Shown here: piece by piece, positions 1 through 6,373 of the stretch
Layout: each line of letters begins with the position of its first letter
Position numbering within the stretch: position 1 is the stretch's first letter
DNA from: Kiritimatiellales bacterium
GTDB lineage: Bacteria; Verrucomicrobiota; Kiritimatiellia; Kiritimatiellales; Pontiellaceae
Assembly: GCA_015486775.1 (NCBI GenBank)
Contig: WFRA01000316.1
Coordinates: 1 to 12,914 of the forward strand
Direction of reading: 5' to 3'
DNA length: 12,914 bases
Position numbers and translations under genes: made by a program
Notes under the pieces: generated by a model
What the model was told of the DNA's origin: nothing
The model's input: only the letters and a program-made list of their open reading frames with translations
Database searches by the model: none

Positions 1-17
1 CAGCAGGATAACGGCGG

Positions 18-2228
18 TCAGGACATTTCCGAAATGCCGATGGCCTGCCGGAATTCGATGTCCTCGGTGGCGAGCACCAGGGAGAGGAGGGGCATGCCCC
101 CGGTTGTTTTGATGAGGTTGCTGTAGTAGCGGCTGTAGGCCTCGGCGGTTTCCTCCTCTTCCGGCGGGCGCATGCCCATGAAGACCAGCCCGGCTTCGCC
201 GGAGGATTGCCGGATGATGTCGAAGACGTTGGGCAACCGCTTGACCAGCACCTCCGCCGTGGCCGGGATGCGCTGCTCCTCGATAAAGGTTTCGAGGTGG
301 GCCGTGGCGGCCTCGCGCTCCTCCTCGGTATCGACGATGGTTTTGATGGTGAGCTTGGACTCTTTCCATACGGGGCTTTTGAGGATCTGGTAGGCCAGCG
401 TCAGGACGAGGCCGATGTTGTTCTTGTTCCCGCCCCACCAGACATCGATCGCGGCGGACTCTTCCGATATCTGGACATCGGTCTCCCGGAGCATGATCAG
501 GTTGCGCCGGGTGCGGTAGACAAGCTGGATGAATTCCGAAAACCGATCATATTTGGCGCGGTCCTCGGTGTCGCCGAAGAGGATGGTGTTGGGGGTGAGC
601 GGCCCGTATCCATACGCACGCACCAGCGATTTTGCGCCGGTCAGCTGATCGGGGGCAGGAAGGATTTTCACCATGGCATCCACCTCGCGCTTGTTGAGGT
701 ATTCGCGCATCGACTCCTCCATGGTCTGGACTTTTTTCGCCGACCAGTCCTCCACGGGCAGGATGCTCGCCACCGTCAATGCGCCGCTGTGGCGCGCCAG
801 GGAAAAGGCCATCTCCACCAGGTGCCAGCGCGATTTCGGCGAGCCGCTCAGGACGAGGATGTTGGGGCGCCAGGTGCGCTCGTCGGGTTTGAGCCGGTTG
901 AGGCGCTGGATGGAAAAGCGGGCGAGCAGGGTGTAGATGCCGTAGCGCATGTCGGCCCAGTGGGCGTTGAGGTGGCGGCGCTTGACGAGATAGTAGACCA
1001 GCCCGGCCACGAACATGGCCACCAGCGTGGCACCGGCGTTGATCATGAGCATGACCGTGAAACAGCCTGCCGCACCGAGCAGCGAGACGGCGTAGTGAAC
1101 CTTGAACTTGGGGCGCCACGACGGGCTTTCGATCAGCCCCTCCAGCCCGGCGGAAAGGTTGAGCAGCCCGTAGGAGGTGAGGAAGAACATCGAGAGGATC
1201 GGGGCGATCATGTTGAGGTCGCCTAGCAAAACGGCGACGAGCGCCACGCCGAACGAGATGGCCGTGGCGATGCGCGGATCGTTGCTTTTCCCGAAGCTAC
1301 GGCCGATGAAGCGCGGGATGATGCGGTCGTTCGCCAGCGCCTGCAGCGTGCGCGGCGCGCCGAGCAGCGCACCGAGGGCGCTCGAGAGCGATGCGGCGAA
1401 CACGCCGGCCACGATCAGCCCGCCCCACTTGGCCACCGAGCGCATGGCGTTGGGGTTGAGCAGGAGGGTTTCGTCGGGGATGCATTTGTACAGGAAGATC
1501 GGGAGCGCCAGATAGATCGCGTATCCCGTCAGCACCGCGCCGAGCGTCCCCAGCGGTAGCGACGTGGAGGGCTTTTTCAGTTCGCCCGACATGGAGAGCC
1601 CCGCCTCGATCCCCGTCACCGCCGGAAAGAAGACCGCGAACACCGCCCAGAACCCCACGCCCTTGGGTACCGGGATGCCGCCCGCGACCTCGGTCACCGA
1701 GCCGCCCAGAAAGAAGGAGGCCAGCGAGGCGATGATGACCGCGAAAATCACAAACTGCACCTTCATCGCCAGGTCGGCGGAAAAGTAGGCGAGCACCGTC
1801 AGCAGGGTCAGCGTGGCGGCGGCGACCATCTTGGCCGTGAGGAACGCGGGGAGGTAGTCGCCCAGATTGCCCATCAGCGCCTCGGTGAAGCCGGAGACGT
1901 AGAAGGCGATGCCGAACGACTGCGCAAAAAAGAGCGGCAGGCCGATCGCCGCCCCGGCCTCCAGGCCGAGCGAGCGCGAAATGATGTAGTAGGCGCCGCC
2001 GCCGCCCACCTTCATGTTGGTGGCCAGCGCCGAGAGCGAAAGCCCCGTCAGGAAGGTGATCGACGTGGCGATCGTCACGATCAGCAGGGTTCCCGCCAGC
2101 CCGACGCTACCGAGCACCCAGCCAAAGCGCAGGTACATGATCACGCCGAGGATCGTCAGCACGCTCGGCGTGAAGACCCCCTTGAACGTCCCGAACGAAT
2201 AGCCCTTCTTTTCCTTTTTCCTGCCCAT
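18..2228 (-). CDS. SLC12-type cation-chloride cotransporter (APC superfamily permease)
   Basis: A 736-residue inner-membrane transporter, predicted to couple Na+ and/or K+ movement to Cl- or another anion. Residues 17-120 carry the SLC12 signature: an unwound TM1 (LGVIMYLR, 27-34), LTGLSLSALATN (60-71) and GGGGAYYIISRSLG (75-88). FFPAVTGIEAG (200-210) and SGELKKP (214-220) match TM6, and LSSALGALLGAPR (281-293) matches TM8. About 12 membrane segments fill residues 18-415. Residues 450-736 form a soluble C-terminal domain with the SLC12-like DVWWGG motif (595-600). From memory of NKCC1 structures, Y110, P202 and T205 match K+ ligands, and A279, S282 and S283 match Na+ ligands. T25 and E208 replace a conserved Asn and Leu. 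The frame stays open 47 codons further upstream, but homology begins after the ATG at 2228, so I chose that start; its Shine-Dalgarno site is weak. Family call is firm, substrate is inferred. Confidence 0.9.
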   Translation of the reverse strand: MGRKKEKKGYSFGTFKGVFTPSVLTILGVIMYLRFGWVLGSVGLAGTLLIVTIATSITFLTGLSLSALATNMKVGGGGAYYIISRSLGLEAGAAIGLPLFFAQSFGIAFYVSGFTEALMGNLGDYLPAFLTAKMVAAATLTLLTVLAYFSADLAMKVQFVIFAVIIASLASFFLGGSVTEVAGGIPVPKGVGFWAVFAVFFPAVTGIEAGLSMSGELKKPSTSLPLGTLGAVLTGYAIYLALPIFLYKCIPDETLLLNPNAMRSVAKWGGLIVAGVFAASLSSALGALLGAPRTLQALANDRIIPRFIGRSFGKSNDPRIATAISFGVALVAVLLGDLNMIAPILSMFFLTSYGLLNLSAGLEGLIESPSWRPKFKVHYAVSLLGAAGCFTVMLMINAGATLVAMFVAGLVYYLVKRRHLNAHWADMRYGIYTLLARFSIQRLNRLKPDERTWRPNILVLSGSPKSRWHLVEMAFSLARHSGALTVASILPVEDWSAKKVQTMEESMREYLNKREVDAMVKILPAPDQLTGAKSLVRAYGYGPLTPNTILFGDTEDRAKYDRFSEFIQLVYRTRRNLIMLRETDVQISEESAAIDVWWGGNKNNIGLVLTLAYQILKSPVWKESKLTIKTIVDTEEEREAATAHLETFIEEQRIPATAEVLVKRLPNVFDIIRQSSGEAGLVFMGMRPPEEEETAEAYSRYYSNLIKTTGGMPLLSLVLATEDIEFRQAIGISEMS

Positions 2229-2297
2229 GGTCGCGTTCCAATCTCTGGATTTTTCGCGGATCAGTCTTCCAGATTGCGCGGCGGAAGAAAAGCAAAC

Positions 2298-2312
2298 TTC
2301 CAAGGCTTGGAA
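2298..2312. promoter_or_regulatory. 15-bp perfect inverted repeat in the divergent promoter region
   Basis: TTCCAAG-G-CTTGGAA is a perfect 7-bp inverted repeat around one central base. It lies inside the 139-bp region between the divergent transporter and VanZ-like genes, 70 bases from the transporter start and 55 from the other start. This is where an operator controlling both genes would sit. No strong -35/-10 pair is visible on either strand, so the operator role is inferred from position and symmetry only. Confidence 0.35.
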
Positions 2313-2367
2313 CTCCGCGGAAGAATTGGTTCGGCATTTTTGCGGCAGATGGTACTTTTTCCAACCC

Positions 2368-3486
2368 ATGGAAAACGGGTTTAAAAAAATAAGGATGCGC
2401 CTCCCCGCGCTGATGCTGCTGGTGCTGACCGTGCTGTTTTGGTCGCTCTACGACCGCTACGAGCCGGCCGGCCCCGTCCTGCTCTCGGCGCCGTCGCTGG
2501 CCGACGGAACGAATGTCCGCGGCGAGGTGTCGGAATCCGGCGGCCACTTCACACTGCGGGTTCCAAAGGGCGGGAAGCCCGCGCGGATCGACTTTACGAT
2601 GCCCGGTGCGCCCCGCTACGGGACCCTCCGCGCCCGCGTGCGCATCAAGGTGGACGGCGTGGTGGAGGGGAAATATCCATGGAGCTGCGCGCGGATGCTC
2701 GTTGCGCAGTACGACGCGAAGAACAAGTGGGTTCCTTGCGACCATGGCCTGGTTTCGGAAGAGGGTTCCAGCGATTGGATCAGCGATCAGAACGAGTTCG
2801 AGATCCAGCCCAATGCCGCCCGCGTGGCGGTGATCCTCCAGCAGTCCGGTGCCGAAGGCACGGTGGAGTTCGACGGGATCGAAGTCCGCCCCGTGCGCAT
2901 CCGCGCATCGTTCATCTGGTGGCGCGTGGCCTTTGCCGCGGCATGGATCTGGATGGCGTTCCTGTACATTCCCCGCTGCCGCTTGGACCGGCGTCGGCTG
3001 AGGTTCCTGATCCTGCTCAACGCCCTGGCCATTCTTTTCGGCGCTCTGATGCCCGCCGACTGGATCAAGGATGTCTCCGACCAGGCAAAAAAAACGTGGG
3101 CAAAACACGTCGCCGCACAGGAAAAGGCAATCCCCGCAACTTCCGCCCCCCGGAAACCGGCGGTGAAGAAGGATCGCGACACGCGGCAGATGGGTCTCTT
3201 CAACCAGATGGTGGGCGGCACCCACATGATGGGGCACTTTGTCCTTTTTGCCACGCTCTGCTTCCTGGTCTACCTCTCCGCCGCGCTCGAGCGCCAGCAT
3301 CCCTCCTATTTCCTCAAGGTGGGCGCCGATGTGCTACTTTTTGCTGCCGTCACCGAGTCGCTCCAGTTCCTGACGGTCGACCGCACCGCCGGGATAGGCG
3401 ATTTGCGGATCGACCTCTACGGCATGGCCACCGCCCTGCTTCTTTTTGTGCTACTCCTGCCGCTTATCCGGCGATTTGCCCGCTAG
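2368..3486 (+). CDS. membrane protein with extracytoplasmic beta domain and VanZ-like C-terminus
   Basis: A 372-residue membrane protein of unknown exact function. A signal-anchor helix (about 12-28) leads into a soluble, beta-rich stretch (32-180) with alternating hydrophobic residues, resembling a jelly-roll or carbohydrate-binding fold. Two hydrophobic helices follow (about 183-201 and 211-229), then a charged linker (232-285). The C-terminus (286-367) resembles VanZ-like proteins: GTHMMGHFVLF (284-294), ESLQ (330-333), an Arg at 339, GDLRIDLYG (344-352) and a last membrane helix. VanZ itself gives low-level teicoplanin resistance, but most family members are uncharacterised envelope proteins, so resistance should not be assumed. 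The start is uncertain: ATG 2368 is used, while ATG 2395 (residue 10) would still keep the anchor. Neither has a well-placed Shine-Dalgarno site. It is divergent from the cotransporter. Confidence 0.75.
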   Translation: MENGFKKIRMRLPALMLLVLTVLFWSLYDRYEPAGPVLLSAPSLADGTNVRGEVSESGGHFTLRVPKGGKPARIDFTMPGAPRYGTLRARVRIKVDGVVEGKYPWSCARMLVAQYDAKNKWVPCDHGLVSEEGSSDWISDQNEFEIQPNAARVAVILQQSGAEGTVEFDGIEVRPVRIRASFIWWRVAFAAAWIWMAFLYIPRCRLDRRRLRFLILLNALAILFGALMPADWIKDVSDQAKKTWAKHVAAQEKAIPATSAPRKPAVKKDRDTRQMGLFNQMVGGTHMMGHFVLFATLCFLVYLSAALERQHPSYFLKVGADVLLFAAVTESLQFLTVDRTAGIGDLRIDLYGMATALLLFVLLLPLIRRFAR

Positions 3487-3600
3487 ACCCGAGTTTGTTC
3501 TGGGCCAGTTCATCTTCGAAGAGATCGACCCGCGAGCGGGCCGCCACATTGGCATAGGACAACGCAGCCAGATTCCAAAATTAATCTTTGATTTGACGGC

Positions 3601-3629
3601 TTGACTTCCACCCGCCGCCTTCATATGGT
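3601..3629 (+). promoter_or_regulatory. sigma-70-like promoter upstream of tRNA-Gln and the prs operon
   Basis: TTGACT (3601-3606) matches five of six bases of the -35 consensus, and TATGGT (3624-3629) matches four of six of the -10 consensus, with the ideal 17-bp spacer. It would start transcription near 3636, about 65 bases before the tRNA. It is the best promoter between the VanZ-like gene and prs, so it probably drives the tRNA and the downstream gene block. No convincing promoter is visible between the tRNA and prs. Confidence 0.6.
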
Positions 3630-3645
3630 CTCCGGCTCTTTTAGT

Positions 3646-3708
3646 AAACCGATGGTTGCCGGACTTTGTAGGAATCGGTTTGCCATCGGGTAGCTTTGTT
3701 TGCCCGAT
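3646..3708 (+). other. mutually exclusive hairpins in the tRNA-Gln leader
   Basis: Three stems can be drawn. Stem A pairs AAACCGAT (3646-3653) with ATCGGTTT (3674-3681). Stem B pairs CCGATGG (3649-3655) with CCATCGG (3683-3689). Stem C pairs ATCGGGTA (3685-3692) with TGCCCGAT (3701-3708), eight pairs including one G-U, and uses the 5' acceptor strand of the tRNA. A and C can coexist; B excludes both. The pairings are read directly from the sequence, but any function in tRNA maturation or transcription is speculative. Confidence 0.35.
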
Positions 3709-3774
3709 AGTGTAATGGAAGCACATGTGACTTTGACTCATAGGGTCCAGGTTCGAACCCTGGTCGGGCAACCA
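3701..3774 (+). tRNA. tRNA-Gln (anticodon UUG)
   Basis: A complete 74-base cloverleaf that reads CAA/CAG codons. The acceptor stem pairs TGCCCGA (3701-3707) with TCGGGCA (3764-3770), followed by discriminator A and an encoded CCA (3772-3774). The D stem is GTGT/GCAC. The anticodon stem TGTGA/TCATA (one G-U) encloses the loop CTTTGAC, with anticodon TTG at 3733-3735. The T stem CCAGG/CCTGG encloses TTCGAAC. The U1-A72 pair fits bacterial tRNA-Gln. The downstream prs gene starts only 8 to 17 bases after the CCA end, so the two are probably on one transcript. Confidence 0.95.
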
Positions 3775-3791
3775 CCTAAGTTGTGAATGGA

Positions 3792-4718
3792 ATGAAAATC
3801 GTATCGGGAACAGGACATCGGGATTTGGCCGAACGCATCGCGTTGTCGGCAGGCGTGGAGTTGTGTGATGTCGACATCACGCGCTTTCCCGACGGTGAGA
3901 TTTTCGTCAAGGTTTGCGACAATGTGCGCGGCGAGGATCTGTTTATCGTGCAGTCGGTCGCGGTTCGGCCGAACGAATACCTGATGGAGCTGCTGATCAT
4001 GATCGATGCCGCCAAGCGCGCGTCGGCGGACCGGATCACGGCGGTATTGCCCTATTACGGATATGCGCGACAGGATCGCAAGGACCAGCCCCGGGTGCCG
4101 ATCACAGCCAAGCTGGTGGCCAACCTGCTGGTGGCCGCCGGTGCGAGCCGGGTGCTCTGCATGGATCTGCACGCCCAACAGATCCAGGGGTTTTTCGATA
4201 TCCCGGTGGATCACCTCTATGCATCGCCCGTGATTGTCAAGTATCTCCGAACCTTGGAACTCGACAATCTGGTTGTCGTTTCGCCAGATGCGGGCGGCCT
4301 GAAGATGGCGGATGCCTATTCGAAGATGCTCGATGCCGGCATTGCGGTGGTGGGGAAGCAGCGCAAGAACGCCATGGATGTGGAGGCCAACCATCTGGTC
4401 GGGGATGTCGAAGGATGCAACACACTGCTGGTCGACGATATGACCTCGACGGCTGGCACACTGACGGCGGCGGCCAACCTGCTGGAAAAGGCCGGGGCAA
4501 AATCGGTGCGTGCGGCGGTGAGCCACTCGCTATTGACGGAAAAGGGGATCGAGCGGCTCCGGGCGTCGGCGATCGACGAGCTGGTAACCACGGATAGCGT
4601 TCCGCAGCGCGAATGGAAAGATTTCAATGTGACTGTGCTGTCGGTGGCCGATACGCTGGCCGATGCCATTTGCCGCATCCACAACAACCAGTCGGTCAGC
4701 TCGTTGTTTAGAATTTGA
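3792..4718 (+). CDS. prs: ribose-phosphate pyrophosphokinase (PRPP synthetase)
   Basis: This cytoplasmic enzyme makes PRPP from ribose 5-phosphate and ATP for purine, pyrimidine, NAD, histidine and tryptophan synthesis. The 308 residues align along the whole class I family: FPDGE (32-36), NVRGEDLFIVQS (44-55), YYGYARQDRK (88-97), the metal-binding DLHAQQIQGFF (125-135), VVSPDAGG (162-169), catalytic-loop KQRK (189-192) and PRPP loop DDMTSTAGT (215-223). The loop has TST where many bacterial enzymes have IDT or VDT. An in-frame GTG at 3783 would add three residues, like the short N-terminal extension of E. coli Prs. Neither start has a recognisable Shine-Dalgarno site. It lies just after tRNA-Gln and 17 bases before rplY. 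Confidence 0.95.
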   Translation: MKIVSGTGHRDLAERIALSAGVELCDVDITRFPDGEIFVKVCDNVRGEDLFIVQSVAVRPNEYLMELLIMIDAAKRASADRITAVLPYYGYARQDRKDQPRVPITAKLVANLLVAAGASRVLCMDLHAQQIQGFFDIPVDHLYASPVIVKYLRTLELDNLVVVSPDAGGLKMADAYSKMLDAGIAVVGKQRKNAMDVEANHLVGDVEGCNTLLVDDMTSTAGTLTAAANLLEKAGAKSVRAAVSHSLLTEKGIERLRASAIDELVTTDSVPQREWKDFNVTVLSVADTLADAICRIHNNQSVSSLFRI

Positions 4719-4735
4719 AAATTAGGAGAGAATCA

Positions 4736-5386
4736 ATGGAAGACAGTAAACTGATTGCCAAGAAGAGAGACCTGCAGGGTTCGTCCAACGCGCGCCGCCT
4801 GCGCAAATCCGGGAGCCTCCCGGGCGTGATCTACGGCGACGGCAAGGAAGGCACGGCCATCCTGCTGGAGATGCACGATTTCGAGCAACTCTTGCACCAC
4901 CACACTAGCGAAACCGTACTGGTGGACATTGCCATCGAAGGCGGGGAGGAAATTTCCGCCCTGGTTAAGGATGTCCAGCACCATCCTGTGACGGGAGACC
5001 TGCTACATGTCGACCTGCACAAGATGGATGCCACGAAGGCGATCCAGGTCGAAATCCAGGTTGTCCTCGTCGGCGAAGCCATCGGCGTCAAGGCCGGTGG
5101 AATCATGGATCTGGTGATGCACACAATCTCGATCGAATGCCTTCCGGGCGACCTGTCCGAGAGCATCGAGATCGACGTTTCCGAAATGGAGATCGGCGAT
5201 GCGCTACATCTGAAGGATTTGGAGTTGGATTCCAAGTTCAAGGTGCTGGGCGATCTCGAAGCCATTGTTGTTTCGGTATCCGAGCCCCATGTGGAGGAGG
5301 AAGAGGACGAAGAGGAAGCGGCAGAAGACGCTAGTGCCGAGCCGGAAGTAATTTCCGAGAAGAAGGCCGACGACGAAGCCGAGTAA
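4736..5386 (+). CDS. rplY: large ribosomal subunit protein bL25, CTC family (long form)
   Basis: This protein binds 5S rRNA in the large ribosomal subunit. It is the 216-residue two-domain CTC-type form. The N-terminal 5S-binding domain (about 4-97) has the family core RRLRKSGSLPGVIYG (20-34), VKDVQHHP (77-84) and LLHVDL (89-94). A second beta domain spans about 100-183 and includes GVKAGGIMD (117-125). The tail (184-216) is highly acidic, as is common in long bL25 proteins. ATG 4736 follows AGGAGAG (4724-4730) at good spacing. An upstream in-frame TTG at 4715 overlaps the prs stop and falls before the homology, so I rejected it. The gap to prs is 17 bases and to pth 33 bases, which fits an operon. 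Confidence 0.95.
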   Translation: MEDSKLIAKKRDLQGSSNARRLRKSGSLPGVIYGDGKEGTAILLEMHDFEQLLHHHTSETVLVDIAIEGGEEISALVKDVQHHPVTGDLLHVDLHKMDATKAIQVEIQVVLVGEAIGVKAGGIMDLVMHTISIECLPGDLSESIEIDVSEMEIGDALHLKDLELDSKFKVLGDLEAIVVSVSEPHVEEEEDEEEAAEDASAEPEVISEKKADDEAE

Positions 5387-5419
5387 TCGGCATCAATTTT
5401 TATTCCGGGAGGAAGGCGC

Positions 5420-6031
5420 TTGAAACTGGTCGTTGGACTGGGGAATCCCGGAAAGGAATACGAACGCTCCCGTCACAATGTTGGATTCATGGTGGTGGAG
5501 GAGCTGGCTCGGCGCCGGGGCGCGGAGCTGAAGAAAATGTTCTGGTTCCCGGCGCGGCAGGCCAAGTGCCGGATCGGAGAGTGCGAAGTGAGGTTGATCG
5601 AACCCACCACATACATGAACCGCAGCGGGCGGGCGGTCTGGGGTGCCATGAAGAAGTGGCACGTCGATCCCGCCGACACGGTGGTGGTCTACGACGATGT
5701 CGATATGGAGTTTGGTAGCCTCCGGGTGCGGGGCAAGGGTTCGGGCGGAAGCCACAACGGCATGAAGTCGGTGCTGGAATGGTTACAGACCAAGGCCTTC
5801 CCCCGCGTGCGGGTAGGCATTGGGCCGAAGCCGGACGAGATGGATATGATTGGCTTCGTGCTGGGGGATTTCCCGGACGATGATAGTTTAGGGTTGGAAA
5901 AGGTTGTCGAACGTGCCGCCGATGCGGTAGAAAGCATCCTTTCCATCGGAACCGAACGGACGATGAATGCGTTCAACCGCTCGAAGGCAGACGCGAAGCG
6001 GGGCTTGAGGGACGAAAGCAACGACCGCTAG
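5420..6031 (+). CDS. pth: peptidyl-tRNA hydrolase
   Basis: This cytoplasmic enzyme releases peptides from prematurely dropped peptidyl-tRNA and so recycles tRNA. The 203 residues carry the Pth family signatures: VVGLGNPG (4-11), the catalytic His19 in SRHNVGF, TTYMNRSG (substrate Asn), VVVYDDVDMEFG (catalytic Asp region) and GSGGSHNGMKS. These correspond to Asn10, His20, Asn68, Asp93 and Asn114 of the E. coli enzyme. The start is TTG, supported by a strong GGAGG (5408-5412) seven bases upstream and by homology beginning at residue 2. The next methionines fall inside conserved motifs. It sits next to the bL25 gene, a common bacterial pairing, and 28 bases before rpsF. Confidence 0.95.
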   Translation: MKLVVGLGNPGKEYERSRHNVGFMVVEELARRRGAELKKMFWFPARQAKCRIGECEVRLIEPTTYMNRSGRAVWGAMKKWHVDPADTVVVYDDVDMEFGSLRVRGKGSGGSHNGMKSVLEWLQTKAFPRVRVGIGPKPDEMDMIGFVLGDFPDDDSLGLEKVVERAADAVESILSIGTERTMNAFNRSKADAKRGLRDESNDR

Positions 6032-6038
6032 GAAGTGG
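6025..6038 (+). other. short hairpin in the rpsF leader overlapping the pth stop
   Basis: CCGCT (6025-6029) pairs with AGTGG (6034-6038) around an AGGA loop, with one G-U pair. It covers the pth stop codon and lies just upstream of the rpsF Shine-Dalgarno site. In many bacteria the bS6:bS18 complex represses its own operon through an rpsF-leader structure containing CCG. This hairpin is small and does not clearly match that motif, so it is only a candidate. Confidence 0.2.
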
Positions 6039-6059
6039 CAATAAGTAAGGAGAAATAGA

Positions 6060-6371
6060 TTGAAAACATTGTACGAAGGATTGTTCATCTTTCCGGAGAC
6101 GCTGGACGAGGAAGGCCTCGACATGGCGGTTGCCCGCGTGAAGGAAGAACTAGAAAAGCTGGGCGGTACGCTTGAAAGCACGACCCGTATGGGCAAGAAG
6201 AATTTTGCGCGGCCGATGAAAAAACAGAAGGCCGGATTCTATGTGATGCTGGTGTTCAAACTCGAAGGCGCGAAGATCGATGCGTTCAAGAAACGCCTGA
6301 AGCTCGCAACCGACGTGTTCCGCGCCCAGTTTGTTTTGGCGGAAGAAGCGGAAGCTCTGCAGGAGGCTTGA
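6060..6371 (+). CDS. rpsF: small ribosomal subunit protein bS6
   Basis: This protein binds the central domain of 16S rRNA as a dimer with bS18. The 103 residues follow the bS6 pattern: a first strand TLYEGLFIFPETL (3-15), an amphipathic helix with VKEELEKLGG, the strand and turn TRMGKKNFARPMKKQKAGFY, and the last helix KKRLKLATDVFRAQFV. The start is TTG, with AAGGAGA (6047-6053) six bases upstream and no in-frame ATG before the fold begins. It follows pth by 28 bases, and its stop lies 2 bases before the ssb start. The genes for its partner bS18 and for SSB follow directly, the classic rpsF-ssb-rpsR order. Confidence 0.95.
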   Translation: MKTLYEGLFIFPETLDEEGLDMAVARVKEELEKLGGTLESTTRMGKKNFARPMKKQKAGFYVMLVFKLEGAKIDAFKKRLKLATDVFRAQFVLAEEAEALQEA

Positions 6372-6373
6372 TA

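Noticed and set aside
1..17. Start of another gene downstream of the SLC12 gene on the minus strand
   Set aside because: Only 17 bases remain. One frame reads VLTAVILL, but there is no start codon or enough sequence to support a gene.
207..1226. A 339-codon plus-strand frame opposite the SLC12 gene
   Set aside because: It is a shadow of the transporter's C-terminal half, with no motif.
2229..2369. A 47-residue N-terminal extension of the SLC12 protein, starting at 2369
   Set aside because: The frame is open, but the extension would cover the whole divergent promoter region and has no SLC12 homology. The family normally begins close to TM1.
2107..3300. A 397-codon minus-strand frame overlapping both divergent membrane genes
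   Set aside because: It overlaps two real genes in other frames and has a Gly/Arg/His-rich composition without a fold or motif.
3487..3600. Rho-independent terminator after the VanZ-like gene
   Set aside because: A CCCGC/GCGGG inverted repeat exists near 3528-3539 but has almost no loop and no following T-run.
3738..4526. A 262-codon minus-strand frame opposite prs
   Set aside because: It starts within prs and runs into tRNA-Gln antisense. The strong prs homology on the plus strand explains it.
4715..4735. TTG start for bL25 at 4715
   Set aside because: It overlaps the prs stop. ATG 4736 has a properly spaced AGGAG and fits the family N-terminus.
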